Source of the DNA: Thermoproteota archaeon
GTDB lineage: Archaea; Korarchaeota; Korarchaeia; Korarchaeales; Korarchaeaceae
NCBI GenBank assembly: GCA_015522685.1
Contig: WALU01000035.1
Span: 58,035-122,034 of the forward strand
DNA length: 64,000 nt
Direction of reading: 5' to 3'
The position numbers and the translations under genes are program-made. Positions within the stretch are counted from its first letter, which is position 1, and each line of letters begins with the position of its first letter. Below the pieces are notes generated by a model, which did no database searches, was not told the origin of the DNA, and worked only from the letters and a program-made list of their open reading frames with translations. Positions 52,473-60,788 of the stretch are shown here, in pieces.

Positions 52473-53273
52473 ATGATAGGGGAGATACATACAGTAAGCA
52501 CTATTGCAGGACTAGTCCTTATAATGTCTATTGGATGGATAGGTTACTTCTATAAGTCCGTAGACTTAGCTGGATTTGTAACAGGCTTACTGATAGGCGT
52601 AGTCTTTGTTTTAGCTGGGGGGTTTCCGGCAGTGCTTATGCTATTAACCTTTTTCTTACTAGGTTCCGCTTTTACTAAGTATAAGTATAAGGCCAAGGAG
52701 AGTATTGGTGTAGCCGAGCTGAAAGGCGGAGCCAGAACTTGGAAGAATGTACTAGCCAACCTCTTTTTCCCTACGATTGCTTTGTTATTCTACTCTGCAG
52801 TTATATGGAAACCAGCTATGATTGCTTTCCTTGCATCACTTTCAGGTGCCCTTTCAGATACTTTAGGAAGCGAGATAGGGGTTCTCAGCAGAAGCCCTCC
52901 TGTGATGATACATAACTTGAAGAAGGTGTCTCCTGGAACTTCTGGTGCTATTTCTCCATTAGGAACTTTAGCCAGCCTAATGGGCTCTTTTTTAATACCA
53001 TTAGAAGCTTTGTCCGTCTCTATGACAGATTTTCGCGGATTTATACTCACTTCCTCGCTAGGTTTCTTCTGCAGTATCATAGATAGTTATATGGGAGTAT
53101 TACAGGCTAGATATAGATGCGAATTGGATAAGAGAGTCGTTGAAAACCTAACCTTATGCCAAGAGGATTATCCTCGAGCAATATCTGGCATAACTTGGTT
53201 AAATAACCATTCGGTTAATTTTTTCTCTACCGGTATAACAGCTGTCATATCCTTAATCATAGGTGCAATATGA
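52473..53273 (+). CDS. DUF92 integral membrane protein (polyprenyl/phytyl-phosphate kinase-like)
   Basis: A protein of 266 residues with about six membrane helices. DUF92 signatures are LLGSAFTKYKYKAKES, then SGALSDTLGSEIGVLS and KVSPGTSGAISPLGTLASL, the conserved loops with Asp, Glu and Gly that probably bind a phosphorylated substrate. Plant relatives (VTE6) phosphorylate phytyl phosphate. Here a role in polyprenyl phosphate metabolism is an inference, helped by the overlapping glycosyltransferase downstream. Confidence 0.85.
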   Translation: MIGEIHTVSTIAGLVLIMSIGWIGYFYKSVDLAGFVTGLLIGVVFVLAGGFPAVLMLLTFFLLGSAFTKYKYKAKESIGVAELKGGARTWKNVLANLFFPTIALLFYSAVIWKPAMIAFLASLSGALSDTLGSEIGVLSRSPPVMIHNLKKVSPGTSGAISPLGTLASLMGSFLIPLEALSVSMTDFRGFILTSSLGFFCSIIDSYMGVLQARYRCELDKRVVENLTLCQEDYPRAISGITWLNNHSVNFFSTGITAVISLIIGAI

Positions 53274-53975
53274 ATGATTATCTCTGTGATCATGCCCTCT
53301 TATAATGAGGGCAAATACATCAGGAGGTCTCTGGAAGCATTAAGGAATGTTGGGATAGATGAGATAGTTGTGGTAGATGGTGGAAGTAGGGATTCTACAG
53401 TAAGTATTGCTAGGCAATATGCTAATATAGTTGAGAGCTCGCTATCTTACGACTCTCCCGCTAAAGCGAGGAATGTAGGTATTAGGATATCTAGAGGGGA
53501 TATTCTTGCTTTCGTAGATGCAGACACTGTTGTAGCTAGAGGTTGGTTAGAGGCCATTAAGAGGGGATTTGATGACGATGTTATAGGCGTTACGGGACCT
53601 GCGTACCCTTTGGAGGATAACAGCCTTACTTCACTGATTTCTTACATTATATCGTACGATATACTGGTTAGATTCACACTCTCAATTGATAGGCCGCATT
53701 TCCTAGGATTCAATGTGGCTTATAGGAGGGATGCCTTGGATAAGATAGGTAGTTTTAGAGAGGATGTAGCTATTTCAGAAGATGCTCTTTTATCTATGAG
53801 CGCTTATAGGGCAGGAAAGCTCAAGTTTCTGCCTGATATGGTTGTTTATACGTCAATGAGGAGAATAAAAAGGAGAGGAGTAAGAGAATCTCTATTTTAC
53901 CTAATTTATAATGGACTGCTTGTCACATTATTTGAGAAGCCCTTCACAGTCTATCCTAAGATCTCAGATCAATAA
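53274..53975 (+). CDS. Family 2 glycosyltransferase
   Basis: A protein of 233 residues with the GT-A fold. It has IMPSYNEGKYI, VVVDGGSRDST, PAKARNVGI and the metal-binding FVDADT. The C-terminal part has GFNVAYRRDALDKIG and the acceptor-side SEDALL. No membrane helix is obvious. ATG 53274 follows the DUF92 stop directly. A lipid-linked acceptor is plausible. It overlaps the Pcc1 gene convergently by 12 bases. Confidence 0.87.
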   Translation: MIISVIMPSYNEGKYIRRSLEALRNVGIDEIVVVDGGSRDSTVSIARQYANIVESSLSYDSPAKARNVGIRISRGDILAFVDADTVVARGWLEAIKRGFDDDVIGVTGPAYPLEDNSLTSLISYIISYDILVRFTLSIDRPHFLGFNVAYRRDALDKIGSFREDVAISEDALLSMSAYRAGKLKFLPDMVVYTSMRRIKRRGVRESLFYLIYNGLLVTLFEKPFTVYPKISDQ

Positions 53976-54188
53976 TTTCTCCATCTCTTCATTCAGTTGA
54001 ACTATCCTTAGGATACTGTTTAGCAAGGCTCTAGCTCTAGATGGCATAAGACCTTTAAGCTCCACCTTCACAATCTTTTCTTGAACATCTATATTAAAAT
54101 CCTTAAAGTCAGGAATGAGGGATTTGTAGAATATATCTGCATCTTCATACTCATTAAATTCTATAAGAAGCTTAATGTTTATCTTCAT
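53964..54188 (-). CDS. KEOPS complex subunit Pcc1
   Basis: About 74 residues. Two beta strands and helices in the Pcc1 order (IKLLIEFNEYEDADIFYKSLIPDF, then IDVQEKIVKVELKG, then RARALLNSILRIVQL). Pcc1 dimerises the KEOPS complex that makes t6A37 in tRNA. ATG 54188 lies inside the end of the Brix gene; TTG 54191 or 54200 is an alternative. Last gene of the minus-strand superoperon, in its usual archaeal place. Confidence 0.82.
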   Translation of the reverse strand: MKINIKLLIEFNEYEDADIFYKSLIPDFKDFNIDVQEKIVKVELKGLMPSRARALLNSILRIVQLNEEMEKLLI

Positions 54189-54741
54189 CAAGTAATTCAA
54201 ATCTCCCTATATTAACTCTTGGGCCTATTTCAATTAAAGGAATTGTCCTAAAGAAGGAAACTGTAGATAAAATGCCTTCTTTCTTAGGAATTAAATAGAG
54301 GAAGATATCACATTCATCGCCAAATCCCTTGAGATTCTCCAAAGAGGATAAAACTGATTTTTTAGCTTTTAGGGAAAGCGAGAGTACCCTGGCTAGCTCT
54401 AATAGGGATTTCGATTTATGAGAAATGCATAGATCCTTTGATGGAAGAGCCCTTCTTTTGGTCATCTCCCTTCTAAGGGTTATCTCCTTTAGGTCGATCA
54501 GTGATATAGGTCTAATGGCTAAAGGTGTCGGCTTGAAGAAGTATAAGGAAGAAGGATTTCCCCCTTTAGTACTGACTATAAGAACTCTCTCAGCCCCCAG
54601 CTTAAGGGCAAGTTCATTAAGATCTTCTAAAGATGCCTTTCCTCTGTTTCTTCTTATAGCACCTGGAATTACGTGATAAAGATCTCTAACAAAAGAACGT
54701 GTCCTTTGGGAGGGTCTTCTCGTGGTTGTTATGAGAATCAA
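54172..54741 (-). CDS. Brix-domain ribosome-biogenesis protein (Imp4-like)
   Basis: A protein of 189 residues. The Brix pattern ITTTRRPSQRTRSFVRDLYHVIPGA opens it, followed by RNRGKASLEDLNELALKLGAERVLIVSTKGGNPSSLYFF. It binds pre-rRNA during ribosome assembly. TTG 54741 overlaps the L37Ae stop (TTGA). It is placed between L37Ae and Pcc1 as in other archaea. Confidence 0.9.
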   Translation of the reverse strand: MILITTTRRPSQRTRSFVRDLYHVIPGAIRRNRGKASLEDLNELALKLGAERVLIVSTKGGNPSSLYFFKPTPLAIRPISLIDLKEITLRREMTKRRALPSKDLCISHKSKSLLELARVLSLSLKAKKSVLSSLENLKGFGDECDIFLYLIPKKEGILSTVSFFRTIPLIEIGPRVNIGRFELLDEDKH

Positions 54742-54986
54742 GCCCTCTCCCTTGCTAGCTCAGCACTTCTAGCTACTGCTGTGAATGGTTCCCAAGCTCC
54801 TCCTGTAAAGACCTTTCCACACTTTTCACACCTCCAAATACCTAGCCCGATCCTCTTGACAGCTAATGCCCCGCAGTATGGACACTTATATACTCTTTTT
54901 GATTTTTGAGCGATATATTCAACCCTTTTTCTAATCTTAAGTCCATATCTAGGAGTCCTAATCTTTGATCTTGGAGCCCTAGCCAT
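54738..54986 (-). CDS. rpl37ae: Ribosomal protein L37Ae
   Basis: A protein of 82 residues. A zinc ribbon CPYCG...CEKCG follows a basic N-terminus (RTPRYGLKIRKRVE), and GIWRCEKCGKVFTGGAW is the family signature. It is a large-subunit protein. ATG 54986 is one base after the rrp42 stop, in a tight operon. Confidence 0.95.
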   Translation of the reverse strand: MARAPRSKIRTPRYGLKIRKRVEYIAQKSKRVYKCPYCGALAVKRIGLGIWRCEKCGKVFTGGAWEPFTAVARSAELARERA

Positions 54987-55793
54987 CTATATCACCCTCA
55001 TAATTTTATCTGTGATTTGAGGCCACTTGCTACGAGCAATATTGGCTGCTTTTATAATCTCTTCCATAGTAAACATACCATGCTTCTTTTGAATTGAGCA
55101 GACTCTACCTTCTTTATCTATTGCTAACGTTATTGCTGCATCAGAGACTTGTTCCTCCTCTAAAACGGGATCTAGAAGAAGCTTATCTTCTATCTTCACA
55201 AATGTGAAATTCACGGGAATATCCTTTAGTCTTAATTTCCACTTGCTCTCCTTGATAATCATCTCTCCTTCATCATTCACCTCGACTTCAGATATCTCTG
55301 CACGAGCCAATGCTATTAAGGATGCCATGGTTAATGCATCCTCCAAATTCCCATCATAATCAAGGACATACATATCCAAGAAAATCATATAAACCAGTTT
55401 ACCCTCAGTTATAACCAAGGAAGACATATCTATGGCGTCTGCGCTCCTAATTGCTCTATCCACAACTCTAGCGACCTCAATTGAATTTTCGTTAGGAGGA
55501 CCCGGCTCGAATGCAGGAGAAGCTAAAGGAAGCAATTCTGCATTCGAAACTAGAACTCCTTTATTGGGCGTATCAGAAAATGGTTCACCTACATCAGCCT
55601 TAACCCCAACCAAGACTTGGGTATTGCCAAGCTTAAGCCAAGCTTCACCTTCAGCTTTAGTGAACGTTCCTTCCTTTATTTCAATAGGCCTAAATTCATG
55701 TAAGCTCCTTCCATCTATTCTTTGATCTTGGGAAGCTAGTTCTCTGATATAATCCCTCAGTAGATTGTGAGTAATCAACTCCGGCCCAAACAT
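54987..55793 (-). CDS. rrp42: Exosome subunit Rrp42
   Basis: A protein of 268 residues with an RNase PH fold. The N-terminus DGRSLHEFRPIEIKEG and EGEAWLKLGNTQVLVGVK are typical of the non-catalytic Rrp42, which pairs with Rrp41 to build the active hexamer. ATG 55793 overlaps the rrp41 stop (TAATG). Gene order rrp4-rrp41-rrp42 is the classic archaeal one. Confidence 0.95.
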   Translation of the reverse strand: MFGPELITHNLLRDYIRELASQDQRIDGRSLHEFRPIEIKEGTFTKAEGEAWLKLGNTQVLVGVKADVGEPFSDTPNKGVLVSNAELLPLASPAFEPGPPNENSIEVARVVDRAIRSADAIDMSSLVITEGKLVYMIFLDMYVLDYDGNLEDALTMASLIALARAEISEVEVNDEGEMIIKESKWKLRLKDIPVNFTFVKIEDKLLLDPVLEEEQVSDAAITLAIDKEGRVCSIQKKHGMFTMEEIIKAANIARSKWPQITDKIMRVI

Positions 55794-56548
55794 TACAAAT
55801 CACCTTTTACAGACCTCTCAATGACCTGATAAGGCCTCTTTAAAGCTTCCTTCTGCATCTCATAGAGGAAGCGAATGGAATCCCTGCCTAATTCTAAAGC
55901 CTCTTTAAACTGGCTCTCAGTCATAGGACCATCTATCTGTAGTAGAGTTACCTCTTCCGATTCCATAAGCATTGCCATTGGCATATCTGCATTACCCCAC
56001 ATATCCTCATCGTGATTTAGATCGCAAATTACGAAATTTTCGACTCTACCTACTGCGCATGCAGCAACTAGACCTCTCATAGATATTCCTGCATTTGCAA
56101 GTGCCATGGATGCGGCGTTAACTCCTGCTACTCTAGTCCCAGCGTCGGATCTTAGAACCTCAACAAATATATCAATTACCGATCCTGGATAATTCTCAGC
56201 GAATATTGCCGGCTTTAGCGCCTCCCTTATTACTTTTGACAGCTCAACGCTCCTCCTGTCAGGTCCGGGCCTCTTTCTCTCGGGAGTCGAGAAAGGAGCC
56301 ATGTTATATCTAGCTCTTACTAAGGCCTTATCTGGGAGAATCATATGCTTAGGATGAACTTCCCTAGGACCGAATACTGCTGCTAGTATTCTATTTCCTC
56401 CCCATTCAATAAAAGCAGATCCATCAGCTTTATCCAGTACCCCAACAGTCATTCTAATAGGTCTTAGTTCACGAGGTTTCCTACCATCTGTTCTAATCCC
56501 CTCTTCAGTTATTAGGACCTCTGGTTTCTTCTCAATATATAAGGGCAT
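55793..56548 (-). CDS. rrp41: Exosome catalytic subunit Rrp41
   Basis: About 251 residues. RTDGRKPRELRPIRM, the phosphorolytic RPGPDRRSVELSKVI and the catalytic Asp region NHDEDMWGNADMPMAML identify it. It degrades RNA 3' to 5' using phosphate and also adds A-rich tails. ATG 56548 sits eight bases after GGAGAGG; ATG 56554 is too close to it. Confidence 0.95.
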   Translation of the reverse strand: MPLYIEKKPEVLITEEGIRTDGRKPRELRPIRMTVGVLDKADGSAFIEWGGNRILAAVFGPREVHPKHMILPDKALVRARYNMAPFSTPERKRPGPDRRSVELSKVIREALKPAIFAENYPGSVIDIFVEVLRSDAGTRVAGVNAASMALANAGISMRGLVAACAVGRVENFVICDLNHDEDMWGNADMPMAMLMESEEVTLLQIDGPMTESQFKEALELGRDSIRFLYEMQKEALKRPYQVIERSVKGDL

Positions 56549-56562
56549 TACCATCGCCTCTC

Positions 56563-57255
56563 CTAGTTAGATAACTCTTGACTTAGGAAGGAAGATGTCC
56601 TATCACTTAAGCCAGAAATATGAGATTCGTTTTCTATTTTGCGTAAGGCCTTTTCTAATACCAAAAGTTCCTTTAAGGAAGGAGTTTTTACCCATATTCT
56701 CCCATTATTGCTTACTATGAGCTCACTCCTAGTCTTATCTCTAAGTATCGATAGCATAGACTGTCTCTTTCCTATAACCCTCGGTACTTTAGCTGGATCT
56801 ACCTCTAGCAGGTAGCCACCTTCTAGCTTCCCTAACCCCTCCATATCTATTGTAAGAAGTAAAGAGGAGGATCCATCAAAAGCCTTTACCTTAGCTAGAA
56901 GAACATCACCTAATTTTAATTTATATTTCCTCATGTTAACTCTTTCAACGGCTCTACCCCTTGGTATAGGGATAGCTCCTTGATAGGGGGATCTTATATC
57001 CACTATAATTGTGGATCCCGTTATTTTAGATATTATACCTATTGTTATATCTCCCTCTCTAGGTATATAGACACCAGATAATGGAACAATAGATATGTTA
57101 TCTTCCTTTACATCTACTAAACCAAGCTTCTTAGCCCTTATTATGCCAAACTTATCTCTATAAACGTCCTTGCCGAGATTAAGCTTGCCTTTGGCTAGAG
57201 GCTGGCCAGGAACAACTATCTCCTTATTCTTAACGAGTATTATACTTTCACTCAA
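56563..57255 (-). CDS. rrp4: Exosome RNA-binding subunit Rrp4
   Basis: A protein of 230 residues. The N-terminal domain ([11 protein letters not shown]), a central S1 domain ([25 protein letters not shown]) and the C-terminal KH domain with [29 protein letters not shown]. It caps the hexamer and feeds RNA into it. TTG 57255 overlaps the SBDS end by eight bases. Confidence 0.93.
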   Translation of the reverse strand: MSESIILVKNKEIVVPGQPLAKGKLNLGKDVYRDKFGIIRAKKLGLVDVKEDNISIVPLSGVYIPREGDITIGIISKITGSTIIVDIRSPYQGAIPIPRGRAVERVNMRKYKLKLGDVLLAKVKAFDGSSSLLLTIDMEGLGKLEGGYLLEVDPAKVPRVIGKRQSMLSILRDKTRSELIVSNNGRIWVKTPSLKELLVLEKALRKIENESHISGLSDRTSSFLSQELSN

Positions 57256-57925
57256 CTTCAGCTTGACCTCCCATCTCTCCTATTTTACCAAGTATAAGCA
57301 TTTGGGCGCCTATGGGAAGTTCTACCCTAAATGCCACATAAGACCCGTCTTCAGACCACTTCTCTGATAATATGTTACCCTGTCCTGTTAACAAAGAGCG
57401 AACTTTAGCCCATGCCGAGGCAGGAACCTTGATTGATATGACCACTTGGCCGCTTTTAAGTGGGAGTATCCTCCTTAATTGCCCGATAATCTCTTTTACT
57501 TGTTGCTCAGGCTCTTTTAATGGATCTACTTTAACTTTAGCCTCTTTCATAGCTTTTTCTATCCTAGATACTGGATGTGGTAGATTTGTTTGGGGATCCA
57601 CGAAATTCTTGTGTATGTAGTTAATTATCCACCTTATCTTCTCCTCTTGTAATTTCTTTCTATATTCCGATGTAAGTTGAACCTCTCCTTCCTTCAATAT
57701 TACCTTGGCAATTTCATAGAGGTCCGTGGTTCTAAATGCTTTTTTAAGATCGGATGAGGATGCTTTTAATGCCTTTCTAGCATCCGTAAATACATTCTCA
57801 ACAGCGAGAATGTTTTTAATATCCACTTTCTTTCCTTCTCTAAACTGATAGGCCTTCTCGGGGTATACATACACCTCAAATTTCTTTCCGATACGAGAAA
57901 TCCTCGCAATAACAGGCTCAGGCAC
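57248..57925 (-). CDS. SBDS/Sdo1 ribosome-maturation protein
   Basis: About 225 residues with the three SBDS domains. The first begins [25 protein letters not shown], the second contains [20 protein letters not shown], and the third ends in a ferredoxin-like fold. It releases the anti-association factor from the large subunit. GTG 57925 follows GGTGA, which overlaps the psmA stop; TTG 57928 is the alternative. A longer frame into psmA is unlikely. Confidence 0.92.
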   Translation of the reverse strand: MPEPVIARISRIGKKFEVYVYPEKAYQFREGKKVDIKNILAVENVFTDARKALKASSSDLKKAFRTTDLYEIAKVILKEGEVQLTSEYRKKLQEEKIRWIINYIHKNFVDPQTNLPHPVSRIEKAMKEAKVKVDPLKEPEQQVKEIIGQLRRILPLKSGQVVISIKVPASAWAKVRSLLTGQGNILSEKWSEDGSYVAFRVELPIGAQMLILGKIGEMGGQAEVE

Positions 57926-57929
57926 CAAA

Positions 57930-58640
57930 TCACCCTTTCGCCTCTTCAACATATCTTGATATTTCATCTTTGGACAATTTCCTATATTTCTTTGTTTTCA
58001 GTTCGATAACAGCAATCTCCAGTGATTTTGCCTCTATCTCGCCCTCTTCTACTTTCATAATGGTTTTTATTGCATATTTAAAGCAGTTATCTAGTGTCAG
58101 ATCAAATTTATAGCTCTGTTTGAAGCTTTCATTTACTTTATCAGAATTCTTTCCGACTGCAAATGCCGCATAGTTATAGAAGGCCCCCCCAGGATGGGTT
58201 ACATATAGCTCTGGGCCTTCATCTATTCCTCCAACAATCATCATCACTCCAAAGGGTCTTAAACCAGCATACTGTGTAAACTGCTGCTTGTAAACAGCTA
58301 TTTTCTTGGCTAGGTTCTTCACCGTGATGGGTTCTCCATATACTAATCTATTATACTGAGCTTCTATCCTTCCCTTCTCAATAAGAACAAGCCCGTCTCC
58401 AACAAGACCGGCAGCTATAGCTCCTATATGCTCATCTATCTTATAGATCTTCTCAGGAGGTGTCGCAAGGGGAGATAAGTATTTTCTGACTGCTAGAAGA
58501 ACAACTCCATCCTTACATTTCATTCCTATAGCAAGGGGAGTTCTCTTAGTAGCAGAGAGAGCATATTCAACCTGAAGAAGTCGCCCATCAGGACTAAAGA
58601 CAGTGATCGCTCTATCATATCCTGTTACCTGTGGAAACAT
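57930..58640 (-). CDS. psmA: Proteasome alpha subunit
   Basis: A protein of 236 residues. The alpha-specific N-terminal gate sequence GYDRAITVFSPDGRLLQVEYA is complete, and the fold follows (KCKDGVVLLAV, GLRPFGVMMIVGG). It forms the outer rings of the 20S core. ATG 58640 follows GGGTGAACAA. It precedes SBDS in the operon as in most archaea. Its inactive-type beta partner is at 30520. Confidence 0.96.
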   Translation of the reverse strand: MFPQVTGYDRAITVFSPDGRLLQVEYALSATKRTPLAIGMKCKDGVVLLAVRKYLSPLATPPEKIYKIDEHIGAIAAGLVGDGLVLIEKGRIEAQYNRLVYGEPITVKNLAKKIAVYKQQFTQYAGLRPFGVMMIVGGIDEGPELYVTHPGGAFYNYAAFAVGKNSDKVNESFKQSYKFDLTLDNCFKYAIKTIMKVEEGEIEAKSLEIAVIELKTKKYRKLSKDEISRYVEEAKG

Positions 58641-58728
58641 TTGTTCACCCTACTTCGATGATCATCCATTGAACCTTGCTAGGACATATAGAGTTTTCCC
58701 CTTATCCGCCGATTGTTATTACGCTTAT
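58641..58728 (-). other. Short gap between pop5 and psmA
   Basis: This 88-base gap is the only sizeable break in the minus-strand superoperon. It contains the psmA ribosome binding site (GGGTGA). A separate promoter for psmA is possible, but no convincing TATA box was found. Confidence 0.3.
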
Positions 58729-59049
58729 CTAAAGAAGATGTTCGCAGAGTTCTCTAGCTTTGCGGAGGGTTCCTGATATCCCTATAATGCTAATAACCCT
58801 ATTATCTTCGTATACTAATGTTAAAACTGCAGTGAGAATTGCCTTCACAGAAGGCTCCGCTGCCTTGATTATATACTTATCTCTGGCGATAGATATTATC
58901 ATGAATTTATGAAAGCCTGTTCCCTTAATTCCAGCTAGTTCATTTATCGCTTTCTTGAGGCATCCAATCAGTTCGCCCTTTGATAATTTAGTATAAATGC
59001 AAATGTACCTCCTACGTTCCTTCATGTCTACGGGTATCTTAAACTTCAT
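58729..59049 (-). CDS. rnp2: RNase P protein Pop5
   Basis: A protein of 106 residues, ferredoxin-like. The family pattern RRRYICIYTKLSKGELIGCLKKAINELAG is followed by GFHKFMIISIARDKYIIKA and a final strand-helix (VISIIGISGTLRKAREL). Pop5 pairs with Rpp30 to activate the RNase P RNA. ATG 59049 overlaps the rpp30 stop (TAAATG), so the two interacting proteins are coupled. Confidence 0.9.
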   Translation of the reverse strand: MKFKIPVDMKERRRYICIYTKLSKGELIGCLKKAINELAGIKGTGFHKFMIISIARDKYIIKAAEPSVKAILTAVLTLVYEDNRVISIIGISGTLRKARELCEHLL

Positions 59050-59676
59050 TTAGACGACTCCTCTCAACTTTAACTTCCTTTCTTGACTAACCAGATATTT
59101 AGGAAAATCCTTCACGTACATTTTCGCTTGATTTCTATCTAAATCAAAGAAGAATTCCCCAAAAGATATAAGAATCCTAGGTGGGACTATCTCATTCAGA
59201 TCAGATGCAAAAGATGCAATGATTGGGTAAATGCCTGTTTTTATAGCTATTTCTAGCTCAATTTTCACGCTTCTAAGGACTTGAGGATTAGTTTTTATAT
59301 AGCTCATAAGCTGACGGACGGGTATTATAAGAGATCCCTCATTACGCTTCAACTGCTTAGCGCAGATATAATCGAAGTTTGGTCTTCTCTTATCATATGT
59401 AGTTATGATGGCGTCAACTATCTTGCTGTCTGTCGCCTTTCTTGCGTCTTCTAAGCTATCTGGTTTAACAGCTATTAAGTCAAAAGATCTCCTAACATGC
59501 CTTGTTCCAAGTGGCAAATCTGAAGCCTTTATGATTGCCACTTTAAATATACCCTTCGATTTTGGCTCAAGCATCTCTCCTATAACCCCAAGCATATCAT
59601 ATCCTAAGGATGAAGCTTTTCTCTCCATGGAAACTAAATCTTCAGGTTTTTTTGGCTCAAGTATATCTGAGTACAT
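59050..59676 (-). CDS. rnp3: RNase P protein Rpp30
   Basis: A protein of 208 residues of the PHP-like TIM-barrel family. VMAxxLGYDM-like (ASSLGYDMLGVIG), SFDLIAVKPDSLEDARKA and FDYICAKQLKRNEGSLIIPV are recognisable. It binds Pop5 and the catalytic domain of RNase P RNA. ATG 59676 abuts the preceding stop (TGAATG). Confidence 0.9.
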   Translation of the reverse strand: MYSDILEPKKPEDLVSMERKASSLGYDMLGVIGEMLEPKSKGIFKVAIIKASDLPLGTRHVRRSFDLIAVKPDSLEDARKATDSKIVDAIITTYDKRRPNFDYICAKQLKRNEGSLIIPVRQLMSYIKTNPQVLRSVKIELEIAIKTGIYPIIASFASDLNEIVPPRILISFGEFFFDLDRNQAKMYVKDFPKYLVSQERKLKLRGVV

Positions 59677-60114
59677 TCAGAAATCCCTTAGACTAGATAA
59701 GAAATCCCTTAGACTAGATAAAACAGATTTTGGAAATGTAAATTTCACTCTCATGTATCCTCCCGGCCCCCCATCATAGAGAGCTATTCTCCTAAAGACG
59801 AGATCTTGTTTATTTAGTCTAATATATAAGTTTCTACCATCTATATGTGAGCCTAAGTTCCCTAGGAACTCAAGAAACTCGCACTCTCTCAGGCCACATA
59901 TGATCAATTTCAATGCTTCTACAGCTTTTTTCTCACTAAGTGATATTTTTATAGATTTAAACGAGTACCCATAGTAACTTTTAAAGTTATTTTCATCTAT
60001 CTTAGGATTATTCTCTTTTGCGAAGAGAAGAATTAAACTCTTTACTCTATCTTCCACCTCTGTCGGATAAGCCATTACAGTAATCTCTGCTGAGATAAGA
60101 GGAGTATTAGGCAA
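59677..60114 (-). CDS. PF01877-type RNA-binding protein (predicted exosome-associated, COG1325)
   Basis: A protein of 145 residues. ISAEITVMAYPTEVEDRVKSLILLF, then the YYGYSF segment and RLNKQDLVFRRIAL. It is commonly annotated as an exosome subunit, but direct evidence is thin. TTG 60114 follows GAGGGT at nine bases. The last 14 residues are a duplicated LSSLRDF unit encoded by a perfect 21-base tandem repeat. Confidence 0.82.
   Translation of the reverse strand: MPNTPLISAEITVMAYPTEVEDRVKSLILLFAKENNPKIDENNFKSYYGYSFKSIKISLSEKKAVEALKLIICGLRECEFLEFLGNLGSHIDGRNLYIRLNKQDLVFRRIALYDGGPGGYMRVKFTFPKSVLSSLRDFLSSLRDF
59679..59720 (-). repeat. Perfect 21-base tandem duplication at the end of the PF01877 gene
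   Basis: Bases 59679-59699 and 59700-59720 are identical and in frame, each encoding seven residues (LSSLRDF). The stop codon follows the second coding copy. The perfect identity points to recent slippage. The extra heptad lengthens a terminal amphipathic helix. Confidence 0.95.
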
Positions 60115-60118
60115 GGAA

Positions 60119-60721
60119 TCAGACCCTCAATCTAGCAAGCCTTCTCTTTCTTTTAAATCTCTTAACTATCGTAGGCAGGCCTCTATAGGCTCTGAGTCCT
60201 CTAGATTTCTTACCTGCACTAGTAAGACCTCTAAATACTCTCCTTTTATTAGCTGGATTGAGGATCCAGTTGATCCTAGGATCCGATTTCACTACCGGGT
60301 GATGAGGATCTACGAGGATTATTTCATACCAGTAATGCTTCCCGTCTTCAGCTACATAGTATGAATTAAGTACTTCTAGGTTGGAGAATTTTCTCGCAGC
60401 TCTTTCCTCAGCTATTTGTCTTATGCTCTTACTAGGAGTAAGCTTTAGTATACCAAGGCCAGCTGGTTTTCTACCTGATTTAGGCCTACTTTTCCTCCTT
60501 CCCCCTTTCCTTATCCTAACTCTAACAACCACAAAGCCTTGCTTTGCCTTGTAACCAAGACTTCTAGCTCTATCTATTCTGGTAGGCTTGCCAAGCCTTA
60601 TCACTGCTGGCTCTCGTCTCCATTGGATTAACCTATCTTTCCATAGCCTTATGAGATCTTCCTCCCCTTCTCCTCGCTTTCTCCAGATAAGCTTCTCAGC
60701 GTACCTTCCTGCCACTGTCAA
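60119..60721 (-). CDS. rpl15e: Ribosomal protein L15e
   Basis: A protein of 200 residues, highly basic. The family core [24 protein letters not shown] is present, then [10 protein letters not shown] and [24 protein letters not shown] 60721 follows AGGGTG at 60729-60735. It heads the minus-strand superoperon that continues through RNase P, proteasome and exosome genes to Pcc1. Confidence 0.95.
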   Translation of the reverse strand: MTVAGRYAEKLIWRKRGEGEEDLIRLWKDRLIQWRREPAVIRLGKPTRIDRARSLGYKAKQGFVVVRVRIRKGGRRKSRPKSGRKPAGLGILKLTPSKSIRQIAEERAARKFSNLEVLNSYYVAEDGKHYWYEIILVDPHHPVVKSDPRINWILNPANKRRVFRGLTSAGKKSRGLRAYRGLPTIVKRFKRKRRLARLRV

Positions 60722-60756
60722 ATTTACACCCTACATTCAAGTCCTGACCTTAGTGG

Positions 60757-60768
60757 ATTTTAAAAATT
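60757..60768. promoter_or_regulatory. Shared A/T box between rpl15e and the GTPase gene
   Basis: attttaaaaatt is palindromic. Its centre is about 27 bases before the GTPase ATG (60789), fitting a leaderless start. On the other strand it predicts a start near 60737, just upstream of the rpl15e ribosome binding site. Confidence 0.5.
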
Positions 60769-60788
60769 TGATAGTTTAATTATACGAG

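Noticed and set aside
57926-57967. Longer SBDS start inside psmA
   Set aside because: The extra residues are not SBDS-like. The GGTGA at the psmA stop positions GTG 57925.
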